DNA from: CAZCFB01 sp964511535
GTDB lineage: Bacteria; Myxococcota_A; Polyangia; GCA-2747355; CAZCFB01
NCBI GenBank assembly: GCA_964511535.1
Contig: CAZEFW010000152.1
Span: forward strand, 1-24,735
DNA: 24,735 bases
Direction of reading: 5' to 3'
The notes below the pieces were generated by a model. The model was given only the letters and a program-made list of their open reading frames with translations, was not told the DNA's origin and made no database searches. Both the position numbers and the translations under genes were made by a program. Positions 15,465-22,361 of the stretch are shown here, in pieces; position 1 is the stretch's first letter; every line of letters starts with the position of its first letter.

Positions 15465-15531
15465 GTAGAAGCGGCGTCCTTGCCGCTTTCGCTGTTGCGC
15501 TGCAATCCACGCGGCCAGAGGCCGCGTCTAC
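15465..15531. repeat. BIME/REP-like paired inverted repeat between convergent genes
   Basis: The element starts GTAGAAGCGGC and ends GCCGCGTCTAC, which are inverted copies differing at one base. Each arm has its own hairpin: AGCGGC with GCCGCT on the left, and ACGCGGCC-AGA-GGCCGCGT (15509-15527) on the right. Two REP-type hairpins in opposite orientation match the layout of a BIME. It may also act as a two-way terminator for the convergent acyltransferase and KS genes. Confidence 0.6.
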
Positions 15532-15545
15532 AGGTTAGTTTCGGG

Positions 15546-16811
15546 TCAGACGCCGCGAAAGACCACGCAGCAGTTGGTGCCGCCGAAGCCGAAGGAGTTG
15601 CTCATGGCCAGCTCGACGTTGGCCTTGCGCGCCTCGTTTGGCACCACGTCCACGTCGTGGAATTCAGGGTCCGGGGCGTGGTTGATGGTGGGCAGGATCA
15701 CCCCCTGGCGCATGCCCTCGATGGTGAGCGCAGCCTCGATGGCCGACGATCCGCCCAGGGTGTGGCCGAGCTGGCTCTTGTTGGACGAGACCGGCGTGTT
15801 GGGCAGGTCGTCGCCGAAGCAGTCGCGCAGGCACTTCACCTCGTTCAGGTCGCCCTTGGGCGTGGAGGTGCCGTGGGTGTTGACGTACTGGATGTCCCGG
15901 GGCGTCAGCCCGGCGTCGTCGATGGCCTCGCGCATGGCGCGAACGATGGTGGGCTGGTTGGGCCGCGTGAAGTGGTACGCGTCCGACGACCAGCCCACGC
16001 CGAGCACCTCGGCCAGCGGCGTCATGCCGTGGGCCTTGATCGCCTCCTCGGCGGCCAGCACCAGCACGCCGGCGCCTTCGCTCAGCACGAACCCCTTGCG
16101 ATCCGCTGAGAAGGGCCGCGAAGCCATGGCCGGGTCTCTGTACGCCCGGTCCCCCACCTTGACCTTGAGCGTGGCGTTCATGTTGGCGAAGCCGTGGATG
16201 ATCTCGGGCATGATGGGCGTGTCCACGCCGCCCGCCAGCACGAAGTCCACGTCGCCGTCGCGGATCATGCGCGCGCCCACGCCGAAGGCATAGTTGCCCG
16301 AGGCGCAGGCCCCCTGGGGGGAGAAGATCGGCCCGGTGAAGCCGAGCATCATGCTCGCCTTGCCGGACGGCAGGTTTGCGCACAGGTTGGGCAGCAGGAA
16401 CGAGCTCACCCGCAGCGGCCCCTTTTCCCGCAAGGCCTCCATCGCGGCGCGGAACGCGTCGTGGCCGTTGATGGAGGAGCCGATCATGCACGCCGTTCGC
16501 GGGGCGGTCTCCTCGGTCATCTCCAGTCCAGCGCTGGCCAGGGCGTCCCGGCACACCGCCATGGTCAGGATCACGTAGGAGGCGTTCCAGTTATACGCCT
16601 CCTTGGCGCTGGAGAAATCATACGCCTCGGGGTCCCAGTCCGGGATCTCGCCCACCAGCCGGCACGGGGAGTCCACCTCGCAGCGGGTCACCTCGCCGAA
16701 GCCGGCCTCGCCCCGCAGGGCGCGGTCCCAGGTCTCCGCGAAGGTCTTTCCCAGCGGGGTCGCCGCAGCGTAGCCAGCGACGAAAACTCTTCTATTCAGC
16801 GGCGCTCTCAT
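15546..16811 (-). CDS. Beta-ketoacyl-ACP synthase (FabF-like), complete
   Basis: This 421-residue condensing enzyme has an intact active site: Cys169 in GACASGN, His313 in THGTSTPKGD, Lys345 and His350 in NKSQLGH, and the NSFGFGGTN loop near the C-terminus. It should elongate ACP-bound acyl chains by decarboxylative condensation with a malonyl unit. The start ATG has a weak GGGAG 11 bases upstream. It is the last gene of the - strand run ACP, radical SAM, radical SAM, KS, after a 135-base spacer that contains an inverted repeat. The ACP in the same run is its likely partner. It resembles KSs of secondary lipid clusters more than a housekeeping FabF, given its neighbours. Confidence 0.93.
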   Translation of the reverse strand: MRAPLNRRVFVAGYAAATPLGKTFAETWDRALRGEAGFGEVTRCEVDSPCRLVGEIPDWDPEAYDFSSAKEAYNWNASYVILTMAVCRDALASAGLEMTEETAPRTACMIGSSINGHDAFRAAMEALREKGPLRVSSFLLPNLCANLPSGKASMMLGFTGPIFSPQGACASGNYAFGVGARMIRDGDVDFVLAGGVDTPIMPEIIHGFANMNATLKVKVGDRAYRDPAMASRPFSADRKGFVLSEGAGVLVLAAEEAIKAHGMTPLAEVLGVGWSSDAYHFTRPNQPTIVRAMREAIDDAGLTPRDIQYVNTHGTSTPKGDLNEVKCLRDCFGDDLPNTPVSSNKSQLGHTLGGSSAIEAALTIEGMRQGVILPTINHAPDPEFHDVDVVPNEARKANVELAMSNSFGFGGTNCCVVFRGV

Positions 16812-16889
16812 GGCGGCTCAGCGCTCCCGTCGAAGGTCCAAGCTGATTAGGTACCACATGCGGCCGGGCCGTGCCCGTGATCAGTGTCT

Positions 16890-16916
16890 CGTCGACGATT
16901 GGAAATATCGTCGACG
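16890..16916. repeat. 10-bp perfect inverted repeat in the KS upstream spacer
   Basis: CGTCGACGAT (16890-16899) and ATCGTCGACG (16907-16916) flank a 7-base loop. A short direct repeat of TCTACG follows. There is no T tract on either side. It could be an operator, an RNA stem between radical SAM and KS messages, or a processing site. Confidence 0.6.
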
Positions 16917-16946
16917 TCTACGTCCAAGTCTACGATTACGCCGGGC

Positions 16947-17945
16947 TTACCATTCAATGAAGCGGTACAGCTTGGCGAACATTTCGTAGACGGTGATCCA
17001 GTTCTTCAGCTCCTCGGCGCCGGCCTGGATGTGATCGCGCTTGTTGACCATCACCCAGCTCATGTGGGCCGCGCCGTCCTTGCAGGTGCGGCAGTCGCGG
17101 GTCTCCGAGGTGCAGCAGCGGTGCATGGTCTGAAGATCCGCCGCCCAGCGGATGAACCGGATCAGCCGCTTGGGCTGCGGTTCCCGGGTGTCCAGGGGCT
17201 CGGTCACCGACGGGCACTCTTCCCAGCACATGCGCCGCCCGAGCATCTCGCCGGTGGTGATCACCTGGTGGTAGTAGTGGCTCGAGATCACCGTGTCCGG
17301 GTACCGATCCAGCAGGTCGTCCATCTCGTCGCGCAGGGCCGAAAGCTCGCGCTCCTTCCAGGCGTAGCCGTCAGCGCCCTCGTCGTTGGAGAACAGCTGG
17401 TAGTGCACCTTCAGCCCCTTGTCGGCGATCTTCCTGGTCATCCGCTCGACCTTGCCGACCTGCCTGGGGGTGATGGTGTACAGGTAGTAGACGTAGGGAT
17501 CACCCTCGTAGTGGGCGCTGGAGATGGCGAAGGAGTCCCGGCCGCGCAGGGCCTTCTCGTCCTCCTCGTCGCCCCACAGGGAGATGCCCACCATCATGTC
17601 GGGGAACCGGTCCCGTGGCACCTTGATCTGGCCGTTGGTGGCGCAGAATGTGGGCAGCCGCTTGTAGAACGCCTCCACGCGGTCGAGGTACAGGGTCGGC
17701 TCGCCGCCGATGAGGATGGCGAGGTTCACCCCGCGCTCCTTCTCCTGCTCCACGAAGGCCTCCCACTGGGCGACGTCCTTGACCTCCTCGACCTTGTGCT
17801 CGTCGGAGGAGAAGAAGAAGCACCCCTTGCAGCGGAGGTTGCAGCGGTTGGTGACGTCGTAGATGGAGGAGCGGATGTTGAGCCTGGAGATCGCCTTGTA
17901 GCGCTCGTACCATTCTCCATCCAGCAGGGAGCTGACGGTCTTCAT
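16947..17945 (-). CDS. Radical SAM protein with C-terminal cysteine cluster (copy 1)
   Basis: This 332-residue radical SAM enzyme has the 4Fe-4S motif CNLRCKGC (Cys35, Cys39, Cys42) with C-x3-C-x2-C spacing, and GGEP in the SAM-binding strand. The C-terminal third has an extra Cys set, CWEEC and later CC-x5-DC-x2-C, which suggests an auxiliary cluster like SPASM proteins. Its ATG overlaps the stop of the upstream paralogue by 4 bases (ATGA), so they are coupled. The in-frame extension upstream of the ATG is Arg/Gly-rich and discarded. The substrate is unknown. Being in one operon with an ACP and a KS, it may act on an acyl-ACP or on a sugar or lipid headgroup; a peptide substrate is less likely because no precursor gene is seen. 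Confidence 0.85.
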   Translation of the reverse strand: MKTVSSLLDGEWYERYKAISRLNIRSSIYDVTNRCNLRCKGCFFFSSDEHKVEEVKDVAQWEAFVEQEKERGVNLAILIGGEPTLYLDRVEAFYKRLPTFCATNGQIKVPRDRFPDMMVGISLWGDEEDEKALRGRDSFAISSAHYEGDPYVYYLYTITPRQVGKVERMTRKIADKGLKVHYQLFSNDEGADGYAWKERELSALRDEMDDLLDRYPDTVISSHYYHQVITTGEMLGRRMCWEECPSVTEPLDTREPQPKRLIRFIRWAADLQTMHRCCTSETRDCRTCKDGAAHMSWVMVNKRDHIQAGAEELKNWITVYEMFAKLYRFIEW

Positions 17946-19009
17946 GGCAGCGGCTCCACGACGGCGCCGGGCGGGGCCACCAGCGCGTCGGTCAGGTTTT
18001 CGCCCTTGTCGTACCCCATGACCCACACCGCCAGGTAGGTGTCCACGAAGTCGAGCCACCCCTTGAAGGTGTCGGGGGCGGTTGCGTGGCTGTGCATGCG
18101 GGCGGTGACCACGGCGCTGGCCGAGGCGTAGTGCCGGCAGTCAGGGCAGTCGGTGTCGGGCACGCAGCAGGCCACCTCCCGATCCCAGGTCAGGTCCGAG
18201 CGGTACTGGCGAAAAGATCGGCCGAGCCCGATGTGGGTGGACGGGTTGACCCGGGGGTAGGAGCAACGGAACAGCTCGTGCAGCCCGAGGCGGTGGGTGT
18301 GGGACACGGCGCTGTAGGTGGAGAAGAGCACGTTGTCCGGGTAGCGGTGCAGCAGGTCGACCATGGACGCGCGGGCGCGCGCCAGCGAGGCCTCGTCGTG
18401 GGTCAACGCGCCCTCGTAGCCCACCGGCGCCGAGAACATGTTGAAGGTCACCTTGCCGCCTCTGTCCGCCAGGTAGGAGACCACCCCCTCGGTCTCTTCG
18501 ATGTTCTCCCGGGTGTAGGTGTAGACGAACACCGCCCGCGGGTCGCTGGCGTAGTTGTCCGCCTGCTTGCGCAGCATCTCCTTGGCGCCGCGTACCTCCC
18601 GGCTGGTCTCATCGTCACCCCAGACCGAGATGTGGATCTTGTAGCCCACCTCGTCGGGGATGCGCTTGATGCCGTTGGAGGCGATGGCGCCCAGGGGCAT
18701 CTCCTCGTGGCACACGCGCAGCAGCTCGGGCACCAGCGCCGGCTCGGCGCCGGCGAGCACCACGTAGGTGATGCCCCGCTCCTTCTCGGCGCGCATCAGC
18801 GCCCGCCACGCCTCCGGGTCCCGGTTGTCCGTGGCGTACTGCTTGTCGCCCTCGTAGTAGTAGCAGCCGTCGCACCGGATGTTGCACCGGCTCGTCATGT
18901 CGTAGGTCGACTCACGAAGGAAGAAGTACTTGCGCACCTTCTCCCACCGCTCGGCGACTCCCGGGAGCGCCAGCAGCTCCTTGAATTTCCACTTCTCGGC
19001 GACGGTCAA
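17942..19009 (-). CDS. Radical SAM protein with C-terminal cysteine cluster (copy 2)
   Basis: This 355-residue protein is related to the downstream radical SAM protein. It has CNIRCDGC (Cys42, Cys46, Cys49) followed by YYYEGD, then a GAEP where copy 1 has GGEP. The C-terminal Cys set CC-x4-DC-x2-C is nearly the same pattern as in copy 1. The only fitting start is TTG at 19009 (complement CAA at 19007-19009), because an in-frame stop lies just upstream; no clear Shine-Dalgarno is seen. It lies 30 bases after the ACP gene. Shared motifs and coupled translation suggest the pair works as a heterodimer or on successive steps. Substrate not identifiable. Confidence 0.84.
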   Translation of the reverse strand: MTVAEKWKFKELLALPGVAERWEKVRKYFFLRESTYDMTSRCNIRCDGCYYYEGDKQYATDNRDPEAWRALMRAEKERGITYVVLAGAEPALVPELLRVCHEEMPLGAIASNGIKRIPDEVGYKIHISVWGDDETSREVRGAKEMLRKQADNYASDPRAVFVYTYTRENIEETEGVVSYLADRGGKVTFNMFSAPVGYEGALTHDEASLARARASMVDLLHRYPDNVLFSTYSAVSHTHRLGLHELFRCSYPRVNPSTHIGLGRSFRQYRSDLTWDREVACCVPDTDCPDCRHYASASAVVTARMHSHATAPDTFKGWLDFVDTYLAVWVMGYDKGENLTDALVAPPGAVVEPLP

Positions 19010-19039
19010 GGCTCTATGGGGGTATACGGGAGAGGAGGC

Positions 19040-19306
19040 TCAGTCGGTCCGCGCGTTGATGTACTCGGCGATGAGACGGATGTTCTTGAGCTTGGGGTAG
19101 TCGTCCTCGTCGATGGTGATGTCGAACTCGTCTTGCAGCACCAGGACCACGGTGGTGAGATCCATGCTGTCGATGCCGAGTTCGTCCACGAGATCCAACT
19201 CGGGATCGAAGGACTCAGGCGTCACGTCCTCGAGCTTGAGTTCGGAGATCACGATATCCGCGATCTGCTGTTCTATGTCAGAAGGCTGAACCAGGGGCTG
19301 TGCCAT
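19040..19306 (-). CDS. Acyl carrier protein
   Basis: This 88-residue acidic protein has the four-helix ACP pattern and a phosphopantetheine site GIDSMDL (Ser47). It would carry growing acyl chains as thioesters and needs a phosphopantetheinyl transferase encoded elsewhere. The ATG at 19306 has AAGG directly adjacent but no well-spaced Shine-Dalgarno. It leads the - strand operon with two radical SAM genes and a KS, and a promoter candidate lies about 70-95 bases upstream. It is slightly longer and more hydrophobic at the N-terminus than housekeeping AcpP. Confidence 0.94.
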   Translation of the reverse strand: MAQPLVQPSDIEQQIADIVISELKLEDVTPESFDPELDLVDELGIDSMDLTTVVLVLQDEFDITIDEDDYPKLKNIRLIAEYINARTD

Positions 19307-19308
19307 CC

Positions 19309-19343
19309 TTGGGTACCCCGCTTAAGTGGTCTGTTTTGGGTAC
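19309..19343. repeat. Direct repeat TTGGGTAC upstream of the ACP gene
   Basis: Two identical 8-mers, TTGGGTAC at 19309-19316 and 19336-19343 (GTACCCAA on the - strand), begin 27 bases apart in the leader of the ACP operon. They may be a regulator site; no regulator gene is present in the window. Confidence 0.45.
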
Positions 19344-19373
19344 GATTTCCGGCTCGATCTTATTCAGATGGAT

Positions 19374-19402
19374 TTAGTAGCACCGGCCCGAAATCAGGTC
19401 AA
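19374..19402 (-). promoter_or_regulatory. Candidate promoter of ACP-radical SAM-KS operon
   Basis: On the - strand TTGACC (complement at 19397-19402) and TACTAA (19374-19379) are exactly 17 bases apart. The -35 is strong and the -10 weak. Transcription would start near 19367 and give a leader of about 60 bases that contains the GTACCCAA repeats. Confidence 0.45.
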
Positions 19403-19461
19403 GTACGCCGGCTTTGCGCAGATTCTGAGGCCGGGGAGGGAGCAGGGGCCTCGCTGAATTA

Positions 19462-19491
19462 TTGCGAGGCCCGCGCGGGCGCTGTTAACAT
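19462..19491 (+). promoter_or_regulatory. Candidate promoter of MBL hydrolase gene
   Basis: TTGCGA (19462-19467) and TAACAT (19486-19491) are 18 bases apart and precede the MBL gene by about 40 bases. Each hexamer has four consensus positions. It diverges from the ACP promoter. Confidence 0.3.
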
Positions 19492-19532
19492 GACGCATTC
19501 TTCAGGCAGCAACCACGAAGGTGGAGGCCTCC

Positions 19533-20363
19533 ATGTTTCTCGTTCGATTCTGGGGTGTCAGGGGCAGCATTCCGGTTCCTGGCCCGTCCACCGCCGAGAT
19601 GGGCGGCAACACCACATGCGTGGAGGTCCGCGCAGGCTCCGAGATCATCATCTTCGATGCTGGCACCGGGCTGCGTGAGCTCGGCTGCGAGCTGATGGCC
19701 GAGCTGCCGGTGTCGGCCAAGATGTTCTTCACCCATGTGCACTGGGATCACATCCAGGGGTTCCCCTTCTTCGGCCCCGCGTTCATCAACGGCAACCGCT
19801 TCGATCTATACGGCGCGCAGAAGGTGACCCACTCCCTGTCCGAGATCCTCACCGGGCAGATGGAGTTCCCCAACTTCCCGGTAAGCCTGGAGGCCATGGG
19901 ATCCAGGATGCACTTTCACGATATCGACGAGGGTGAGCATGTGGCCGTGGGCGGCGCCACGGTGTCCAACACCTTCCTGAACCACCCTGGCGGCATCATC
20001 GCGTACCGGGTCGACTACCAGGGGCAGTCCGTGGTGTTCGCCACGGACACCGAGCACTACTCCTGCCTGGACCAGAAGCTGGTCACCCTGGCCCGGGGCG
20101 CCGACGTGCTGATCTATGACGCCATGTACACCCCGGACGAGTACTCGGGCCAGGGCGGCATGATGCCGCGCACTGGCTGGGGACACTCCACCTGGGAAGA
20201 GGGCGTCAAGGTCGCCAGAGCAGCTGGTGTGCGGAGCCTGGTGCTGACCCACCACGACCCCGACCACGATGATGCTTTCGTTCGAGAAATCGAGGCGACC
20301 GCCAGGGAGGCGTTCCCAAGGACGCAGGTGGCGTACGAGGGGCTCGTATTGGACCTCATGTAG
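19533..20363 (+). CDS. MBL-fold metal-dependent hydrolase
   Basis: This 276-residue metallo-beta-lactamase-fold hydrolase is likely a phosphodiesterase-type member, with FWGVRGSIPVPG at the N-terminus and GGNTTC. The metal-binding signature HVHWDH is present (His68, His70, Asp72, His73), with later metal ligands in NHPGG, ATDTEH and THHDPDHDD. No signal peptide is seen, so it should be cytoplasmic. ATG at 19533 has GGAGG 5 bases upstream and is preferred over the in-frame GTG at 19521. It stands alone, with its own terminator, and is divergent from the ACP operon. Its substrate cannot be deduced; relatives include RNase Z and cyclic phosphodiesterases. Confidence 0.9.
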   Translation: MFLVRFWGVRGSIPVPGPSTAEMGGNTTCVEVRAGSEIIIFDAGTGLRELGCELMAELPVSAKMFFTHVHWDHIQGFPFFGPAFINGNRFDLYGAQKVTHSLSEILTGQMEFPNFPVSLEAMGSRMHFHDIDEGEHVAVGGATVSNTFLNHPGGIIAYRVDYQGQSVVFATDTEHYSCLDQKLVTLARGADVLIYDAMYTPDEYSGQGGMMPRTGWGHSTWEEGVKVARAAGVRSLVLTHHDPDHDDAFVREIEATAREAFPRTQVAYEGLVLDLM

Positions 20364-20373
20364 GGTAATTTTC

Positions 20374-20397
20374 CTGACGCTCGTGTCAGCTTTTTTT
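20374..20397 (+). terminator. Rho-independent terminator after MBL gene
   Basis: CTGAC (20374-20378) and GTCAG (20385-20389) form a stem with a 6-base loop, followed by C and a run of seven T (20391-20397). It lies 10 bases after the stop codon. Confidence 0.75.
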
Positions 20398-20603
20398 CAA
20401 GTGTTTAAGAGGGTTGCCGGTCCATCAGGTGCCTTGGTTTTTCCTTGACAGGTGTGTGCTTTCCTGTTAATCCACCAGCCTATCAAGCGTAGTTTCGAGT
20501 ACAGGCGGAGCCTCTTGCGAGGTTTTGCTGAAGTCGAGTTGAAGCGAACTGTTTTTCCGGGAATTTTGAGATTCACACCACACAACTCTAGGAGGACGAA
20601 CTC
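20398..20603. other. Leader region upstream of tandem lipoproteins
   Basis: This AT-richer stretch has no gene. It contains a perfect -35 TTGACA (20445-20450) with only weak -10 candidates near 20466-20472. If that promoter is used, a leader of about 120 bases precedes the first lipoprotein. Inside it, CCTC-TTGC-GAGG followed by TTTT forms a small attenuator-like hairpin near 20510-20526. No known riboswitch is recognised. Confidence 0.35.
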
Positions 20604-20927
20604 ATGAAGAAGCTTCTTTTGGCCCTGGCGGCTGGGATGCTGCTTGTGGTGTCCGTTGGCTGCGCCTACACTGGCGCCGTCTCTGATCCGCAAGGCAAGC
20701 TCTACATCTCCCGTGTCAACCTGAACGGGTTCTGGAGCTCTTTTTACACCTGCGAGCCCAGCGGCGGGAACCTGAACTGCAAGGAAGCGGCCCTCGAGGG
20801 CGCCGGCGGTGCTGCTCCGGCCGAGGGCGGCGGCGAGGCTGCTGAGGCGCAGGAGGCTGCTGAGGAGGCTGGCGGTGAGGCTGATGCTGCTGCCGAGGAA
20901 GCCACTGAGGAAGAGGCGACCGAGTAG
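20604..20927 (+). CDS. Small lipoprotein with Ala/Glu-rich tail
   Basis: This 107-residue predicted lipoprotein has a Lys-Lys N-terminus, hydrophobic signal and lipobox VSVGC (Cys20). A short conserved part with K-L-Y-I and C-x-PSG-x4-C follows, then an acidic low-complexity tail of Ala, Glu and Gly (about residues 62-107). AGGAGG is well placed before the ATG. The tail is built of repeated GAGGCTGCTGAGG-like units and may vary in length. It shares signal length, the Cys20 position and the C-x-PSG motif with the next gene, so the two are tandem duplicates. Function unknown; likely an abundant envelope lipoprotein. Confidence 0.82.
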   Translation: MKKLLLALAAGMLLVVSVGCAYTGAVSDPQGKLYISRVNLNGFWSSFYTCEPSGGNLNCKEAALEGAGGAAPAEGGGEAAEAQEAAEEAGGEADAAAEEATEEEATE

Positions 20928-20957
20928 TCGGGACCCTGAGAGAAAAGGAGAGTCAAA

Positions 20958-21161
20958 ATGAAGAAACTGCTTCTGTTGGTTGTCGCTCTGCTTGCTCTTA
21001 CGTCCGCTGTCGGCTGCATGTACGGCGCCGCGACGTGGGATGCTAAGAACAACAAAATGTACGTGCTGAAGAACGGCCTGTATGGCCTGATGCGCGGTGT
21101 GCTGGAGTGCTCCCCGAGTGGGGACTCCTGGAACTGCGTGGAGACCCCCGACAAGCCCTAA
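20958..21161 (+). CDS. Small lipoprotein, paralogue of preceding gene
   Basis: This 67-residue lipoprotein has lipobox SAVGC (Cys20), a K-M-Y-V strand and C-x-PSG-x4-NC, as in its neighbour, but lacks the acidic tail. AAGGAGAG precedes the ATG. It lies 30 bases after the paralogue and should be co-transcribed with it. Function unknown. Confidence 0.82.
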   Translation: MKKLLLLVVALLALTSAVGCMYGAATWDAKNNKMYVLKNGLYGLMRGVLECSPSGDSWNCVETPDKP

Positions 21162-21302
21162 CCGGCTTTGCACGTAATACCCCCCTGCCAAGTAGTACCC
21201 CTCTGATCCACTGGTATCCCGGACCAGACTTCGAAATCCTCACAATCTGAAATTCCGAGCGCATGCGCGCTGGACACCCCTGCGTCCGCTGTTCACATAG
21301 AG
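21162..21302. other. Intergenic region with three spaced GTA-type boxes
   Basis: No gene is seen. Three similar boxes, GTAATACCCCC (21174), GTAGTACCCC (21192) and GGTATCCC (21213), recur 18-19 bases apart. A 10-bp palindrome GCGCATGCGC lies at 21259-21268. They may be binding sites in front of the ATPase gene. Confidence 0.3.
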
Positions 21303-21329
21303 TTGACTCCGGGCCTCCCCCCCGATAAG
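21303..21329 (+). promoter_or_regulatory. Candidate promoter of first ArsA-like gene
   Basis: TTGACT (21303-21308) is a near-perfect -35. GATAAG (21324-21329) is a plausible -10 at a short 15-base spacing. The -10 ends 8 bases before the GTG start, and there is no Shine-Dalgarno. Confidence 0.4.
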
Positions 21330-21337
21330 TAACGGGC

Positions 21338-22291
21338 GTGGCCGACGGGATCGATATCGCAGGCGCCGGGCTGGACAGGCGGTTCATCGTCGTGGGTGGC
21401 AAGGGGGGCGTGGGGCGCACCACCGTGGCCACCGCGCTGGCCGTGCTGCTGGCCCGAAATGGGCGGCGGGTCCTGCTGGCCCATGTGCGCTCGCGGCAGC
21501 GGGTGGATCGCATGCTCGGCTGCAAGCGCGTGGATCAAAAGATCCGCCAGGTGGAGCCGAACCTGTGGGCGGTGAACATGAACCCCCGGGCCGCGCTGCG
21601 CGAGCGCGGGATGATGGTGCTCAAGTTCGGGGTCGTTTATCGGGCGGTGATGGAGAATCGGCTGGTCAAGCACTTCCTGCGCGCCATCCCGTCGCTGGAC
21701 GAGTACTCCATGCTCGGCAAGGCGTGGTTCCACACCACCGAGGGCAGCGAGGAGGATCCACGATTCCACACGGTGGTGTTCGATGGCCCGGCCACAGGTC
21801 ACCTGCTGACCATGCTGCGGATCCCGTCGGTGATCCTGGACGCGGTGCCCGATGGGCCGCTGACCAGGGACGCGGTGGAGATTCGCGACCTGCTGGTGGA
21901 TCCAGCCCGCACGGGGCTCTGGATCGTGTCTCTGGCCGAGGAGATCCCGGTGACCGAGTCGGTGGACCTCTTCGAGACTGCCCGGGACAAGCTCGATATC
22001 GTCGCCCAGCGGCTGGTGGTCAACGCCCTGTATCCGCCGGGGCTGAGCCAGGACCCGGAGCTGTCAGAGGGGCTGGACCGGCTGCTGCGCGGCGGCAACG
22101 ACCCGAGCCTGGGACCGCTGGTCTCCTCCGCGCTCACCATGCGCAGCCGGGGGCGCATCAACCAGACCTACCTGGAGCGCCTGGAGCAGCAGATCCCGGC
22201 GCCCGCCATCCGGCTGCCTCACCTTTTTCGGCCCGAGCTGGATCGGCAGGCCATGGAGGAGCTGGCCGACATCATCGAGCTGGGGCTGTAG
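21338..22291 (+). CDS. ArsA/Get3-family ATPase with Arg in the P-loop
   Basis: This 317-residue deviant-Walker P-loop ATPase of the ArsA/Get3 family is likely cytoplasmic. The P-loop reads GGKGGVGRTT: the signature Lys22 is kept but the usual P-loop Lys is Arg27. Switch-like DGPATGHLL and a downstream VVNALYPP follow family patterns. There is no As-binding Cys triad and no arsenic gene nearby, so arsenite efflux is not supported. With the gene at 23404 it resembles the ArsA-like pair of Actinobacteria (Rv3679/Rv3680 of M. tuberculosis), where two non-identical subunits work together. The start is GTG, and the frame begins just downstream of the promoter. Client or substrate unknown. Confidence 0.85.
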   Translation: MADGIDIAGAGLDRRFIVVGGKGGVGRTTVATALAVLLARNGRRVLLAHVRSRQRVDRMLGCKRVDQKIRQVEPNLWAVNMNPRAALRERGMMVLKFGVVYRAVMENRLVKHFLRAIPSLDEYSMLGKAWFHTTEGSEEDPRFHTVVFDGPATGHLLTMLRIPSVILDAVPDGPLTRDAVEIRDLLVDPARTGLWIVSLAEEIPVTESVDLFETARDKLDIVAQRLVVNALYPPGLSQDPELSEGLDRLLRGGNDPSLGPLVSSALTMRSRGRINQTYLERLEQQIPAPAIRLPHLFRPELDRQAMEELADIIELGL

Positions 22292-22303
22292 AGGCGCCGC
22301 CCA

Positions 22304-22328
22304 TTTTTTGTTTTTTGTTTTTTGTTTT
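22304..22328. repeat. Heptamer tandem repeat (TTTTTTG)x3
   Basis: Three perfect copies of TTTTTTG (22304-22324) plus TTTT follow the ATPase stop and sit just upstream of the candidate -10 of the next lipoprotein. The tract may also help end the upstream transcript. Confidence 0.8.
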
Positions 22329-22347
22329 CCCAGTTCGCCTCCCCCGC

Positions 22348-22353
22348 TACTCT
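22348..22353 (+). promoter_or_regulatory. Candidate -10 (TACTCT) before lipoprotein
   Basis: TACTCT ends 8 bases before the ATG at 22362, with no Shine-Dalgarno between. No clear -35 is seen; the T-rich heptamer repeat occupies that region. Confidence 0.25.
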
Positions 22354-22361
22354 TTCCCCCA

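Noticed and set aside
16947..19009. RiPP maturation system (radical SAM plus precursor peptide)
   Set aside because: No small precursor gene is adjacent; the only small gene, at 19040-19306, is an ACP with GIDSMDL.
18086..19678. A 530-codon + strand frame opposite the radical SAM and ACP genes
   Set aside because: Val/His/Gly-rich shadow of three well-supported - strand genes; it also crosses the divergent promoter region.
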